This document shows positions 21,302 through 28,897 of a DNA stretch of 64,000 nt, piece by piece. The notes beneath the pieces are model-generated. The model did not search any database. It was given only the letters and a program-made list of their open reading frames with translations, and was not told where the DNA came from. The stretch lies in assembly GCF_023375815.1 (NCBI RefSeq), contig NZ_CP067412.1, positions 5,084,001 through 5,148,000 of the forward strand, written 5' to 3'. The DNA comes from Pseudomonas sp. HS6 (lineage in GTDB: Bacteria > Pseudomonadota > Gammaproteobacteria > Pseudomonadales > Pseudomonadaceae). Each line of letters opens with the position of its first letter. Within the stretch, counting starts at the first letter, position 1. A program made the position numbers and the translations under genes.

Positions 21302-21523
21302 TCACTGAAAAACAGTGATCGGGTTTGGTAGCCCGCTTCGAAACCGTCGTATGGCGTCACCATATGCAGTCCCTTATTTGGGGCTCAGATTTTATGGTGG
21401 GCATGCGCGGGGCTCCTTTGTGAGCGCCGGGTTTCCCGTTTCGACCGGTCTACCAACCCGCGTATGGCCACCACCCTTCGTTTGGTAGCGAGGGTGATGG
21501 CTCCTAAACATTCGAAACTGGAG
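21302..21523 (+). promoter_or_regulatory. Structured leader of a DUF6124-like gene (candidate regulatory RNA)
   Basis: No ORF of note lies in 21102-21531, but the stretch before 21532 is rich in pairing. Seen: TCACTG-AAAAA-CAGTGA (21302-21318); TATGG/CCATA (21350-21364); an 11-bp stem with one mismatch, GCCACCACCCT (21467-21477) / AGGGTGATGGC (21491-21501). The 10-mer GTTTGGTAGC occurs twice (21323-21332 and 21480-21489), and CTACCAAC at 21450-21457 can pair with either copy. CTCC (21501-21504) can pair with the ribosome-binding GGAG (21520-21523). This suggests alternative folds controlling translation. I know no named family for it with certainty. Confidence 0.5.
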
Positions 21524-21531
21524 TTACGTCT

Positions 21532-21897
21532 ATGTTCAAAGCCACACCCAACCCGCCAGAAACCGATTCAATCCCCTACGACGCCGCACTCGAAGCCGAA
21601 AACATAAAAATGGCAACCGAGCGGGCGATCAATCATTACCTCGATCCTGGGGCGCAGAAGACGTCCAAGCCCTCGCGTAAGCCGGGCAAGATCTATCTGG
21701 TCAATCCAACCATGGATGACGAAACGCTACTGGTCGAAGCGTGCGAAACGCTGTCGTCGGCCAGTGACATGGCCCGGGATATTGGCGACACCGTCGATCC
21801 GTCGCAGCGCAAGGCGATGCAGATACTGCAGCAGGTCATCATGCTGAGTGAGCTGCTGGTCAATCGTGTGCTGGATAACCATCACGTCTCGCGGTAG
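21532..21897 (+). CDS. Small protein of unknown function, DUF6124-like (copy 1)
   Basis: A 121-residue soluble protein with ribosome-binding CTGGAG 8 nt before the ATG. Features: an N-terminal polar segment, a helix MATERAINHYLDP, then a short stretch with YLVNPTMDDETLLVEACETLSSAS followed by two helices. It matches, from memory, the Pseudomonas-restricted DUF6124/DUF3077 group often present in many paralogues per genome. No catalytic motif is visible. A paralogue follows 88 bp downstream, and both share a terminator. Confidence 0.75.
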   Translation: MFKATPNPPETDSIPYDAALEAENIKMATERAINHYLDPGAQKTSKPSRKPGKIYLVNPTMDDETLLVEACETLSSASDMARDIGDTVDPSQRKAMQILQQVIMLSELLVNRVLDNHHVSR

Positions 21898-21985
21898 TTG
21901 CCGCCTCGGAGAGGGACTTGTCCCCTCACTGCCTGGCAGCCATCTATACAAATCCTCAAGCGACTCTTTTTCGGAGTTCCAGCTG

Positions 21986-22345
21986 ATGTCCCAGACCGTC
22001 ATTCCACCGTTAGAAGATCCGGTGTCCCCCTACGAGTTTCCCGATTCAAGAAAACTCCACGACGCCGCCGAACGCGCCCTCGACTATTACCTGACCCCGA
22101 CAGCCCGGATCATGGCCACTCCCTACACCCCAAACGACATGTTCATGGTCAACCCGCAAACCGACACGGAGTCCTTGCTGGCCAATGCCTGCGAATCCCT
22201 CGCGTCAGCCACGGTCATGCTCGGTGACTTTGCCGGCCTGCTGGAAGGGCCGAACCGCAAGACACTGTTGGGCATTGCGCAAGTGGTGATGTTGGGTGAG
22301 TTGGCGGTGAATCAGGCGCTGGATAACCTCGTGCCGAAGGAATAA
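21986..22345 (+). CDS. Small protein of unknown function, DUF6124-like (copy 2)
   Basis: A 119-residue paralogue of the preceding gene. Shared landmarks are the AERALDYYL helix, FMVNPQTDTESLLANACESLASA, and a C-terminal helix VVMLGELAVNQALDNL. The start MSQTVIPPLEDP was chosen because a GGAG lies 9 nt upstream; the frame is open further upstream but unlike the family. Probably co-transcribed with copy 1. Function unknown. Confidence 0.75.
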   Translation: MSQTVIPPLEDPVSPYEFPDSRKLHDAAERALDYYLTPTARIMATPYTPNDMFMVNPQTDTESLLANACESLASATVMLGDFAGLLEGPNRKTLLGIAQVVMLGELAVNQALDNLVPKE

Positions 22346-22358
22346 ACGGCACAAAAAA

Positions 22359-22387
22359 ACCGGAAGCGTTTGCCTTCCGGTTTTTTT
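22359..22387. terminator. Bidirectional terminator after the DUF6124-like pair
   Basis: Stem ACCGGAAG (22359-22366) / CTTCCGGT (22374-22381) with a T run on the plus side and an A run on the other, so it could also end a minus-strand transcript from the small ORF at 22403-22555. Confidence 0.88.
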
Positions 22388-22402
22388 ATCGATATCACAC
22401 GG

Positions 22403-22555
22403 TCACAGCCTGCCAGAGATCACAAATTGATCGAATGCTTTCTGCCCATCACGCGCAGCTCGCCGCACATCAAGGAATGTAAGTTCGCCCCGGACTTCCT
22501 TTCTCACAGGTTTGTCGGTCCTGATCATCGGATTCTGCGTAGGTGGTGTATTCAT
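22403..22555 (-). CDS. Possible small protein, 50 residues
   Basis: Read by hand on the minus strand: begins MNTPPTQNPMIRTDKPVRK, contains GELTFLDVRRAARDGQKAFDQF and ends ISGRL. It is convergent with the DUF6124-like pair across a bidirectional terminator, which would suit a real gene. Against it: no good ribosome-binding site is visible before the ATG and I do not recognise the protein. Confidence 0.35.
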   Translation of the reverse strand: MNTPPTQNPMIRTDKPVRKEVRGELTFLDVRRAARDGQKAFDQFVISGRL

Positions 22556-22691
22556 GCTGGCTAGCCCATGTGAATAGGTTTGAACGACAAAGTAGAGCGG
22601 GGCTTCATCGCGTGCCAGTCAGTTGGGTCTGATTCAGTTGTAGGCACTGTCCGCGCTTTTTGAATGAGATTTTCGCCAGCAGGCTGGGCCT

Positions 22692-22784
22692 CTTCGCGGG
22701 CAAGCCCGCTCCCACAATGGGTGGTGGTGTTGCGAGATTTCGTGGCCAATGCGAAACCCTGTGGGAGTGGGCTTGCCCACGAAG
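22692..22784. repeat. Inverted pair of REP-like elements
   Basis: Two oppositely oriented copies of the Pseudomonas REP core: CTTCGCGGGCAAGCCCGCTC... (22692-22716) and TGTGGGAGTGGGCTTGCCCA... (22760-22784), 43 bp apart. Each copy is itself palindromic. Such doublets are mobilised by RAYT transposases; none is present here. The rest of 22556-22820 holds nothing recognisable. Confidence 0.8.
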
Positions 22785-22823
22785 AGGGCGGTGCTGGCTA
22801 CGTCCATTTCAGACTGGCAATAA

Positions 22824-22854
22824 AAACCCCGGAAGCTTTCGCTGTCCGGGGTTT
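22824..22854 (-). terminator. Terminator of aer
   Basis: Stem AAACCCCGGA (22824-22833) / TCCGGGGTTT (22845-22854), followed on the minus strand by a short T run; it lies 17 bp beyond the aer stop. Confidence 0.85.
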
Positions 22855-22871
22855 CTTTATTGCCAGAGCAA

Positions 22872-24437
22872 TCAGCGGTTAAACCGCTCCACCAACGAGT
22901 ATTGCGTGTTGGCAGTCTTCGTCAGCTCTTCACTCAGCAACGCCGAGTTATGCGCCTGTTCCGAAGTCTGGTCCGCCAACTCCGAAATATTGCTGATGTT
23001 GCGGCTGATTTCTTCAGCCACGGCACTTTGCTCTTCGGTCGCGGCGGCGATCTGGGTGGTCATGTCGGTGATGTTGGCCACCGCTTCGCTGATGCCCACC
23101 AGGGCCTGATCCGCTTCCAGAACCCGTGCCACGCCTTCTTCAGCCTGACGATGCCCGGCTTCCATGGTTTGTACGGCGCTGGATGCAGTCTGTTGCAGCT
23201 TGGCGATCAGGGCGTGGATCTGCCCGGTGGATTCGCTGGTGCGTTGCGCCAGTTGGCGGACTTCGTCGGCGACCACGGCAAAACCACGGCCCATTTCGCC
23301 GGCACGCGCGGCTTCAATCGCGGCGTTGAGCGCGAGCAGGTTGGTCTGGTCGGCGATGCCTTTGATCACGTCGACCACGCCGCCGATTTCGTCGCTGTCC
23401 TTGGCCAGTTGGGTGACGGTCAGGCCGGTTTCACCGACCACGACCGACAGGCGCTGGATGGCTTCGCGGGTTTCGCCGGCGATGTCGCGGCCGCGACCGG
23501 TCAGGCGGTTGGCTTCCTGGGTGGCGTCGGCGGTGCGCTGGACGTGGCTCGCCACTTCTTGCGTGGTGGCGGCCATCTGGTTGACGGCGGTGGCGACCTG
23601 TTCGGTTTCCACGCGCTGGCGTTCCAGGCCGATGGAGCTGTTGTGCGCCAGGCTGTCGGACTGCTTGGCCTGATCGGTCAGGTGCTCGGCGGTGTCCTGC
23701 AGACGGGTCAGGCAGGTTTTCAGGCGGGCTTCCTGGCTGAGGATCGACATTTCCAGACGCGCCTGGGCGCCACGGCTGTCGGTGTACATCTGCGCGATCA
23801 GTGGGTCGGACGTGGTCTGCTCGGCCAGACGCAGCAGGCGTTTGAGCCCGCGTTGTTGCCATTGCAGGCCCAGCAGGCCCAGCGGCACCGACAGACCGGC
23901 GGCGAGGGCGAAGCCCCACTGCGAGTTGAGGGTGGCGCCGATCATGAAGCTCAACTGGCTGACCAGAATGAACGGCAGCCAGTCCTGCACGATCGGCAGC
24001 CATTTGTCGCTCGAAGGAATCGCCGACTTGCCCTGGTTGATGCGTTGGTAGAGCGCTTCGGCACGGCGGATCTGTTCGGCGGACGGCTTGACCCGCACCG
24101 ACTCGTAACCGACCACCTGACTGCCATCGAACACCGGCGTTACATAGGCGTTCACCCAGTAATGATCACCGGTCTTGCAGCGATTCTTGACAATGCCCAT
24201 CCATGGCAAGCCTTGTTTCAGTGTGCCCCACATGTGCGAAAACACCGCAGCCGGGACGTCGGGGTGACGAACCAGGTTGTGCGGCGCACGGATCAGTTCC
24301 TCACGCGAAAACCCGCTGATTTCGACGAAAGCGTCGTTGCAGTAGGTGATCACGCCTTTGGCGTCGGTTGTGGAAATCAACCGTTGCTGAGCCGGGAAAG
24401 TCCGTTCGCGTTGTGTAATGGGCTGGTTATTACGCAT
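22872..24437 (-). CDS. aer: Aerotaxis receptor (PAS-domain chemoreceptor)
   Basis: A 521-residue chemotaxis transducer. The N-terminal PAS domain (about 10-120; [20 protein letters not shown] and [13 protein letters not shown]) is expected to bind FAD, as in E. coli Aer, and sense redox state. A hydrophobic segment (about 146-195) anchors it in the inner membrane without a periplasmic ligand domain. The cytoplasmic signalling hairpin is intact ([20 protein letters not shown] and [15 protein letters not shown]), so it should couple to CheA/CheW. Same length as P. aeruginosa Aer as I recall it. Monocistronic with its own terminator. Confidence 0.88.
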   Translation of the reverse strand: MRNNQPITQRERTFPAQQRLISTTDAKGVITYCNDAFVEISGFSREELIRAPHNLVRHPDVPAAVFSHMWGTLKQGLPWMGIVKNRCKTGDHYWVNAYVTPVFDGSQVVGYESVRVKPSAEQIRRAEALYQRINQGKSAIPSSDKWLPIVQDWLPFILVSQLSFMIGATLNSQWGFALAAGLSVPLGLLGLQWQQRGLKRLLRLAEQTTSDPLIAQMYTDSRGAQARLEMSILSQEARLKTCLTRLQDTAEHLTDQAKQSDSLAHNSSIGLERQRVETEQVATAVNQMAATTQEVASHVQRTADATQEANRLTGRGRDIAGETREAIQRLSVVVGETGLTVTQLAKDSDEIGGVVDVIKGIADQTNLLALNAAIEAARAGEMGRGFAVVADEVRQLAQRTSESTGQIHALIAKLQQTASSAVQTMEAGHRQAEEGVARVLEADQALVGISEAVANITDMTTQIAAATEEQSAVAEEISRNISNISELADQTSEQAHNSALLSEELTKTANTQYSLVERFNR

Positions 24438-24539
24438 GGTTTTTCAATCCGCAAGGCTTTGAAAGGTTGTCGGCGGGGTCGGCGATTTGTTGAAGTTTTT
24501 TTTCATTTATAAGTACGGCGTCGCAAAACGGGACTTGCT

Positions 24540-25331
24540 TCAACCCGCGAGCATCGGATAGGTGAACAGGCCGAAGTGCAGCAGGTTCAGACCAAAGTGC
24601 GTCATGATCGCCGCGCCGAGCCCGCCAAAACGGTAGGCCAGACCATAGCCGACACCCGCCAGGCCCGCCAGCAACACCCATTGCCACCCGGCGCCCACAT
24701 GCACCAGGCCGAACAGCAGGGACGCGAGCAGCAGCGCGAGGTTTTCGCCGTAGGGCAGGTGTTTGAAATGCCGACTCAGGCCACCCTGTATATAGCCGCG
24801 AAACAGCGCTTCTTCGACCAGCGTCACCAGCAGCAGATTGTTCAGCACCCACAGCCACGCCTGATCCGGCCATTTCGGTGCCCAGGCGATCATGCCCAGC
24901 AACACCGCGCCACCCAGCGCCAGGATCACACTCAACGTCAAAGCCAGTGCGGTGGCGTACACGGTCAGGCGCAACGAGCGCCGCGCGACAATCCACGGGC
25001 AGGCCAGCAACAGCCAGAAGCCAATCAGCGGTTTGTCGAGATTCACGAACATCGAGAACGGCACGGCGTTGTCGGTGAAGCGCTGCGCCGGAATGGCCCG
25101 GCCGTTGTAGAAGCCTGGCAGCCAATGCATGGCCAGCGCCAGGGCCAGTACGACAAACAGGCCATGACCGAGAAAACGCCCGACCGGCACGGTTTGCTGG
25201 CGCACGGCGTAACCGGCGAAAACCAGCAGTGCAATGGAGATCAGCGCCAGCCAGCCGAGCTGGCCGAAACTCAGCGCCAATCCGTAACCAAGGCTGAGAA
25301 GCCCGAGATAGAGCCATGGCAGAGCTGTCAT
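24540..25331 (-). CDS. CPBP family intramembrane metalloprotease
   Basis: 263 residues with about eight hydrophobic helices. Start MTALPWLYLG was chosen because AAGGA lies 6 nt upstream; the frame is open for 56 more codons. The three CPBP motifs are present: EEALFR (E173, E174, R178), H211 in LLFGLVHVG, and HFGLN (H245, N249). The family includes CAAX-type proteases and bacteriocin-immunity-like proteins; the substrate is not known. Not obviously linked to its neighbours. Confidence 0.82.
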   Translation of the reverse strand: MTALPWLYLGLLSLGYGLALSFGQLGWLALISIALLVFAGYAVRQQTVPVGRFLGHGLFVVLALALAMHWLPGFYNGRAIPAQRFTDNAVPFSMFVNLDKPLIGFWLLLACPWIVARRSLRLTVYATALALTLSVILALGGAVLLGMIAWAPKWPDQAWLWVLNNLLLVTLVEEALFRGYIQGGLSRHFKHLPYGENLALLLASLLFGLVHVGAGWQWVLLAGLAGVGYGLAYRFGGLGAAIMTHFGLNLLHFGLFTYPMLAG

Positions 25332-25447
25332 GGAAAGTCCTTGTGCACGATTTGTGGACAGGCTTTCTACACGGGTGGGGGCGAGGGGACAAGTGAAGTT
25401 GAGGTGAGAAACCGGGACAAAACAAAAACCTGTAGCTGACACCGAGA

Positions 25448-25541
25448 CCTGTGGGAGCTGGCTTGCCAGCGATGAGGCCTGTACAGCCGACATCTTCATC
25501 TACTGATGTACCGCTATCGCTAGCAAGCCAGCTCCCACAGG
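25448..25541. repeat. Inverted pair of REP-like elements
   Basis: CCTGTGGGAGCTGGCTTGCC... (25448-25477) and the inverted copy ending ...GCAAGCCAGCTCCCACAGG (25511-25541), separated by 33 bp. This is a different sequence variant from the pair at 22.7 kb (GCTGGCTTGCCAGC rather than GCGGGCAAGCCCGC). Confidence 0.8.
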
Positions 25542-25562
25542 TATTTGTATAAGGCTGAAATG

Positions 25563-26249
25563 TCAGCGCAGGTTGAGTTTTGCCGCGGCACGCTCGGTGA
25601 TTTCAGTGCGCAACTTCAGCGAAGGCGCTGCACGTTTGCGTGCCTCATCGACAACCGCGCTCGGCGCCATCTCTGGACTGCCGGAATCAAACGGCGGCGC
25701 CGGCGCATATTCCAGCTGCAACTGCACCAGTTGCGCCGTGTCGACGCCGACCAGTTCTTGCGCCAGCGTCAGGGCAAAATCGATCCCGGCGGTGATGCCA
25801 CCCCCGGTAAACAGATTGCCGTCACGCACCACCCGATCCTTCACCGGGATCGCGCCCAGTGTCGGCAGCAGATCGTGATAAGCCCAGTGTGTGGTCGCCC
25901 GTTTGCCCTGCAACAGACCCGCCGCGCCGAGCACCAGCGAACCGGTGCACACCGACGTCACGTAACGCGCCTGCGCCGCTTGCGACTTGATGAACGCCAG
26001 CGTCTGTTCATCTTCCATCAACGGCCCAACGCCCGCGCCGCCGGGTACGCAGATCACGTCCAGATCCGGGCAGTCCTCGAAGGTGGTGGTCGGTTTCAGC
26101 ACCAGCCCGGTGCTGGCGGTGACCGGCACCAGATCCTTCCAGATCAGGTGCACTTGCACGTCCGGTAACGAGGCCAGCACGTCATACGGGCCGGTCAGGT
26201 CGAGTTGCTGCACCTGGGGAAACAACAGAAAACCGATCTGCAACGCCAT
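25563..26249 (-). CDS. inhA: Isonitrile hydratase (DJ-1/PfpI superfamily)
   Basis: 228 residues, the length of InhA of P. putida N19-2, and closely similar throughout (MALQIGFLLFPQVQQLDLTG). It hydrates isonitriles to N-substituted formamides. Catalytic Cys101 in the SVCTGS nucleophile elbow, Asp17 and Thr102 are all present. A GlxA-type regulator is divergent, 88 bp away, and probably controls it. Confidence 0.88.
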   Translation of the reverse strand: MALQIGFLLFPQVQQLDLTGPYDVLASLPDVQVHLIWKDLVPVTASTGLVLKPTTTFEDCPDLDVICVPGGAGVGPLMEDEQTLAFIKSQAAQARYVTSVCTGSLVLGAAGLLQGKRATTHWAYHDLLPTLGAIPVKDRVVRDGNLFTGGGITAGIDFALTLAQELVGVDTAQLVQLQLEYAPAPPFDSGSPEMAPSAVVDEARKRAAPSLKLRTEITERAAAKLNLR

Positions 26250-26337
26250 GATTCATCTCCGTGAAAAGGGGTGGACGGCTTCACTGTAGGCGCGTAGGTT
26301 TTGGCGCATACGCCAATCAGCCCACGAATTACGCCAA

Positions 26338-27321
26338 ATGCCGAAAACCATCCACGTACTCGCGTTCGCCAATGTGCAACTGCTCGATGTCACCGGGCCG
26401 TTGCAGGTCTTCGCCTCGGCCAACGACATTGCCCGCCAGCAGGGTTTGCCTGCGCCTTACGCGCCAACGGTCATCGCCAGCGGCGGCGGGACGGTGAGCT
26501 CGTCTGCCGGGTTGGCGATGCTGGCCGAACCGCTGCCGAAACAGCCAAGCGATACGCTGATCATCGCCGGCGGCTGGGGCGTCTACGCTGCTGCCGAAGA
26601 CGCCGATTTGGTGAGTTGGGTGCGTGAACATGCGAGCGGCTGCCGGCGCGTGGCCTCGGTCTGTACCGGCGCATTTCTGCTGGCTGCCAGCGGCTGGCTC
26701 GACGGTCGCCGGGTCGTCACCCACTGGACCCGTTGCGAGCAACTGGCGCAGAAGCACCCGCGCTTGCAGGTCGAGCCCAATCCGATCTTCATCAACGACG
26801 GCCCGGTCTGGACCTCAGCGGGCGTCACCGCCGGCATCGACCTGGCGCTGGCCATGGTCGAAGACGACCTCGGTCGCGACATGGCCCTGGACGTCGCCCG
26901 GCAACTGGTGGTGTTCCTCAAGCGCCCAGGCGGGCAGTCGCAATTCAGCGTGACGCTGTCACTGCAAAAACAGGGCAACCGCTTCGATGATTTACACGCG
27001 TGGATTGCCGAACACTTGACCTGCGATCTGGGCATTCCGACCCTCGCCGAACAGGCCGGCATGAGCGAGCGCAGTTTCGTCCGTCACTACCGCGCCGACA
27101 CTGGCCAGACCCCGGCCCGCGCCATCGAACTGATCCGCGTCGAAACCGCCCGCCGGTTGTTGAGTGATACCGGATTGCCGATCAAACGGGTCGCGACCAA
27201 CTGTGGATTTGGCAGTGAAGAGACCTTAAGACGCAGTTTTCTGCGGGCCATGGGCGTGACGCCGCAGGCGTATCGGGAGCGGTTTTCGGTCAGTGCTGGA
27301 GCAGATCCAGTAATGCCTTGA
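26338..27321 (+). CDS. GlxA-family transcriptional regulator (DJ-1/PfpI plus AraC HTH)
   Basis: 327 residues: an N-terminal DJ-1/PfpI (class I glutamine amidotransferase-like) domain (about 5-190) with the nucleophile elbow ASVCTGAF, then an AraC-type double helix-turn-helix (about 215-320; IPTLAEQAGMSERSFVRHYR and IKRVATNCGFGSEETLRRSF). Divergent from inhA and likely its regulator. Its sensor domain belongs to the same superfamily as the enzyme, which may let both bind related ligands. Its 3' end overlaps the convergent hydrolase gene by 32 bp. Confidence 0.87.
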   Translation: MPKTIHVLAFANVQLLDVTGPLQVFASANDIARQQGLPAPYAPTVIASGGGTVSSSAGLAMLAEPLPKQPSDTLIIAGGWGVYAAAEDADLVSWVREHASGCRRVASVCTGAFLLAASGWLDGRRVVTHWTRCEQLAQKHPRLQVEPNPIFINDGPVWTSAGVTAGIDLALAMVEDDLGRDMALDVARQLVVFLKRPGGQSQFSVTLSLQKQGNRFDDLHAWIAEHLTCDLGIPTLAEQAGMSERSFVRHYRADTGQTPARAIELIRVETARRLLSDTGLPIKRVATNCGFGSEETLRRSFLRAMGVTPQAYRERFSVSAGADPVMP

Positions 27322-28189
27322 GCGTCTCGCCCGGCGCTTCCTCGGGAATGTTATGCCCGACACCGGCCAGCACCCGCCGCTCATAAGGCCCGATGAAGTG
27401 GTGCGCATCTTCATCGTCATCTGGCGCCGGACCGACGCCATCATCCGCACCGCACAGCGAAATCGTCGGCACGCCGATTGCTGGCTGTTTCTCCAGCGCC
27501 TGCTCCATCCCCTCCAGTGCCGGATCGCCCGGCGCATACATGAAGCGATGTCGGTAGGAGTGAATCACCACCTCGACGAAATCCGGGTTGTCGAACGCCG
27601 GTGCGCTCAACGGATAACGCTCGGCGTTCCGCGCCCAGGTCGGTGACCACAACTGCCACAGCAATTCGCACAGCGCCCGACGATTCTGCGTCAATCCTTC
27701 AACGCCACGGGGCGTGTGGAAGTAATACTGATACCAATAGCGATGTTCGCTCTGCGGATCCAGCGGCTGGGTCGAATGCGGAATGTCCTGCAGATTGTAG
27801 CCATCACCCGTCACCAGCCCGCGCACACGCTCGGGATACAACGCCGCCACAATGCACGCCGCCCGACCGCCCCAGTCATAACCGCACAACGTCGCTTGCT
27901 CGATCCCTAGCGCATCCATCAGATCCAGCAGATCCTGGGCCAGCGCCGCTTGCTGGCCGGAGCGCAGTGTGTCCGGGCTGTTGAAACGGGTCGGCCCGTA
28001 ACCGCGCAGGTACGGCACGATCACCCGATAGCCTTTGGCGGCGAGGGGCGGGGCGATTTCGTCGTAGGCGCGGGGGGAGTAGGGGAAGCCGTGGAGCAAG
28101 ATGACCGGCGTGCCGTTTTCCGGGCCGTGATGCTCATAGGCGATGGTCAGACTTTCAGTCTTGCAAAACTGCATCACGGCTTGGGTCAT
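27290..28189 (-). CDS. Alpha/beta-hydrolase, epoxide-hydrolase/dehalogenase-like
   Basis: 299 residues. HGFPYSP oxyanion-hole motif (about 33-39), an aspartate nucleophile elbow GYDWGG with Asp105, acid near CGADDGVGP and histidine in VGHNIPEEAP. An Asp rather than Ser nucleophile points to epoxide hydrolases or haloalkane dehalogenases, but substrate cannot be inferred. It lies 10 bp downstream of the small gene at 28200-28589 on the same strand, so the two are probably co-transcribed. Confidence 0.8.
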   Translation of the reverse strand: MTQAVMQFCKTESLTIAYEHHGPENGTPVILLHGFPYSPRAYDEIAPPLAAKGYRVIVPYLRGYGPTRFNSPDTLRSGQQAALAQDLLDLMDALGIEQATLCGYDWGGRAACIVAALYPERVRGLVTGDGYNLQDIPHSTQPLDPQSEHRYWYQYYFHTPRGVEGLTQNRRALCELLWQLWSPTWARNAERYPLSAPAFDNPDFVEVVIHSYRHRFMYAPGDPALEGMEQALEKQPAIGVPTISLCGADDGVGPAPDDDEDAHHFIGPYERRVLAGVGHNIPEEAPGETLKALLDLLQH

Positions 28190-28199
28190 ACGGGATTCC

Positions 28200-28589
28200 T
28201 CAAGTTTCAGCTTCCGCCACCTGATTGAAATACTTGCTGCGATCCGGCGTAAACGTCACCACCATTTTCGTCCGCGTGCAGGTCATGACCCGTTCGGAAC
28301 CCAGATCAATATCCAGATCTTCCCCACGCAAACCCTGCCACTGGGCCAAGTACTTCAGCGATCCGTATTTTTCATTCTTCTTCAGGCTGCGACTGACGCC
28401 ACCTTTCCAGCCGAGTACCGGCAATTCGTCGGCGCGGCAGCGTTGGGCGAGGTCGGGGAAGCGGGTGGCGCGCTGACGGCCGATTTCCCAGCATTTGATC
28501 AGGCCCTTGTCGGCGGCTTCCCACAGTTCGTCGCGGGTCAGGCCCGTGCGCAGAGGAGAATCGATCTGGCGGTGGATGCGTTGGCTCAT
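28200..28589 (-). CDS. Conserved hypothetical protein
   Basis: 129 residues from MSQRIHRQIDSPLR; an AAGGA just upstream supports this start over the open frame further up. Basic, tryptophan-containing, with no membrane segment or signal peptide (LTRDELWEAADKGLIKCWEIG, VTFTPDRSKYFNQVAE). I do not recognise a family. Probable first gene of a two-gene unit with the downstream hydrolase. Confidence 0.65.
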   Translation of the reverse strand: MSQRIHRQIDSPLRTGLTRDELWEAADKGLIKCWEIGRQRATRFPDLAQRCRADELPVLGWKGGVSRSLKKNEKYGSLKYLAQWQGLRGEDLDIDLGSERVMTCTRTKMVVTFTPDRSKYFNQVAEAET

Positions 28590-28897
28590 TCTGGTTCCTT
28601 GAATCGGGTTTTTATTGGACAGCTCCGCTGTGCCCGTTGCGGTGGATGGTAGGGGGGGATGTAACAGCTGGCAACAAGGTATTTCGGGGTGTAAGTGCGA
28701 GTTGCGGGCCAAGCGTTACACGGGGTTGGCAGGTTTTTGTAGGCCGTGCCATCAACAAGTTGTATCGAAAGGAATCGATTGTGTGGGCCAGCCCTTCAAC
28801 CGCAAGGCTCGGGGGTGTTTGCCGTTCGTAGGTGGCCATCCTACAAACGGCGATTGGAGTTGAGATCTTTCTTACAGCGTGTGGCGAAAAATGATGA
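28590..28897. other. Intergenic stretch with one inverted repeat
   Basis: 308 bp without a convincing gene. The only structure seen is GCCGTTCGTAGG (28821-28832) facing CCTACAAACGGC (28840-28851), one mismatch, loop of 7. It is 47 bp beyond the stop of the GH15 gene and might act as its terminator, although no T tract follows on the minus strand. Confidence 0.5.

Noticed and set aside
28637..28831. A 64-codon ORF in the gap before the GH15 gene
   Set aside because: No ribosome-binding site, no recognisable composition, and it overlaps nothing conserved; treated as intergenic.
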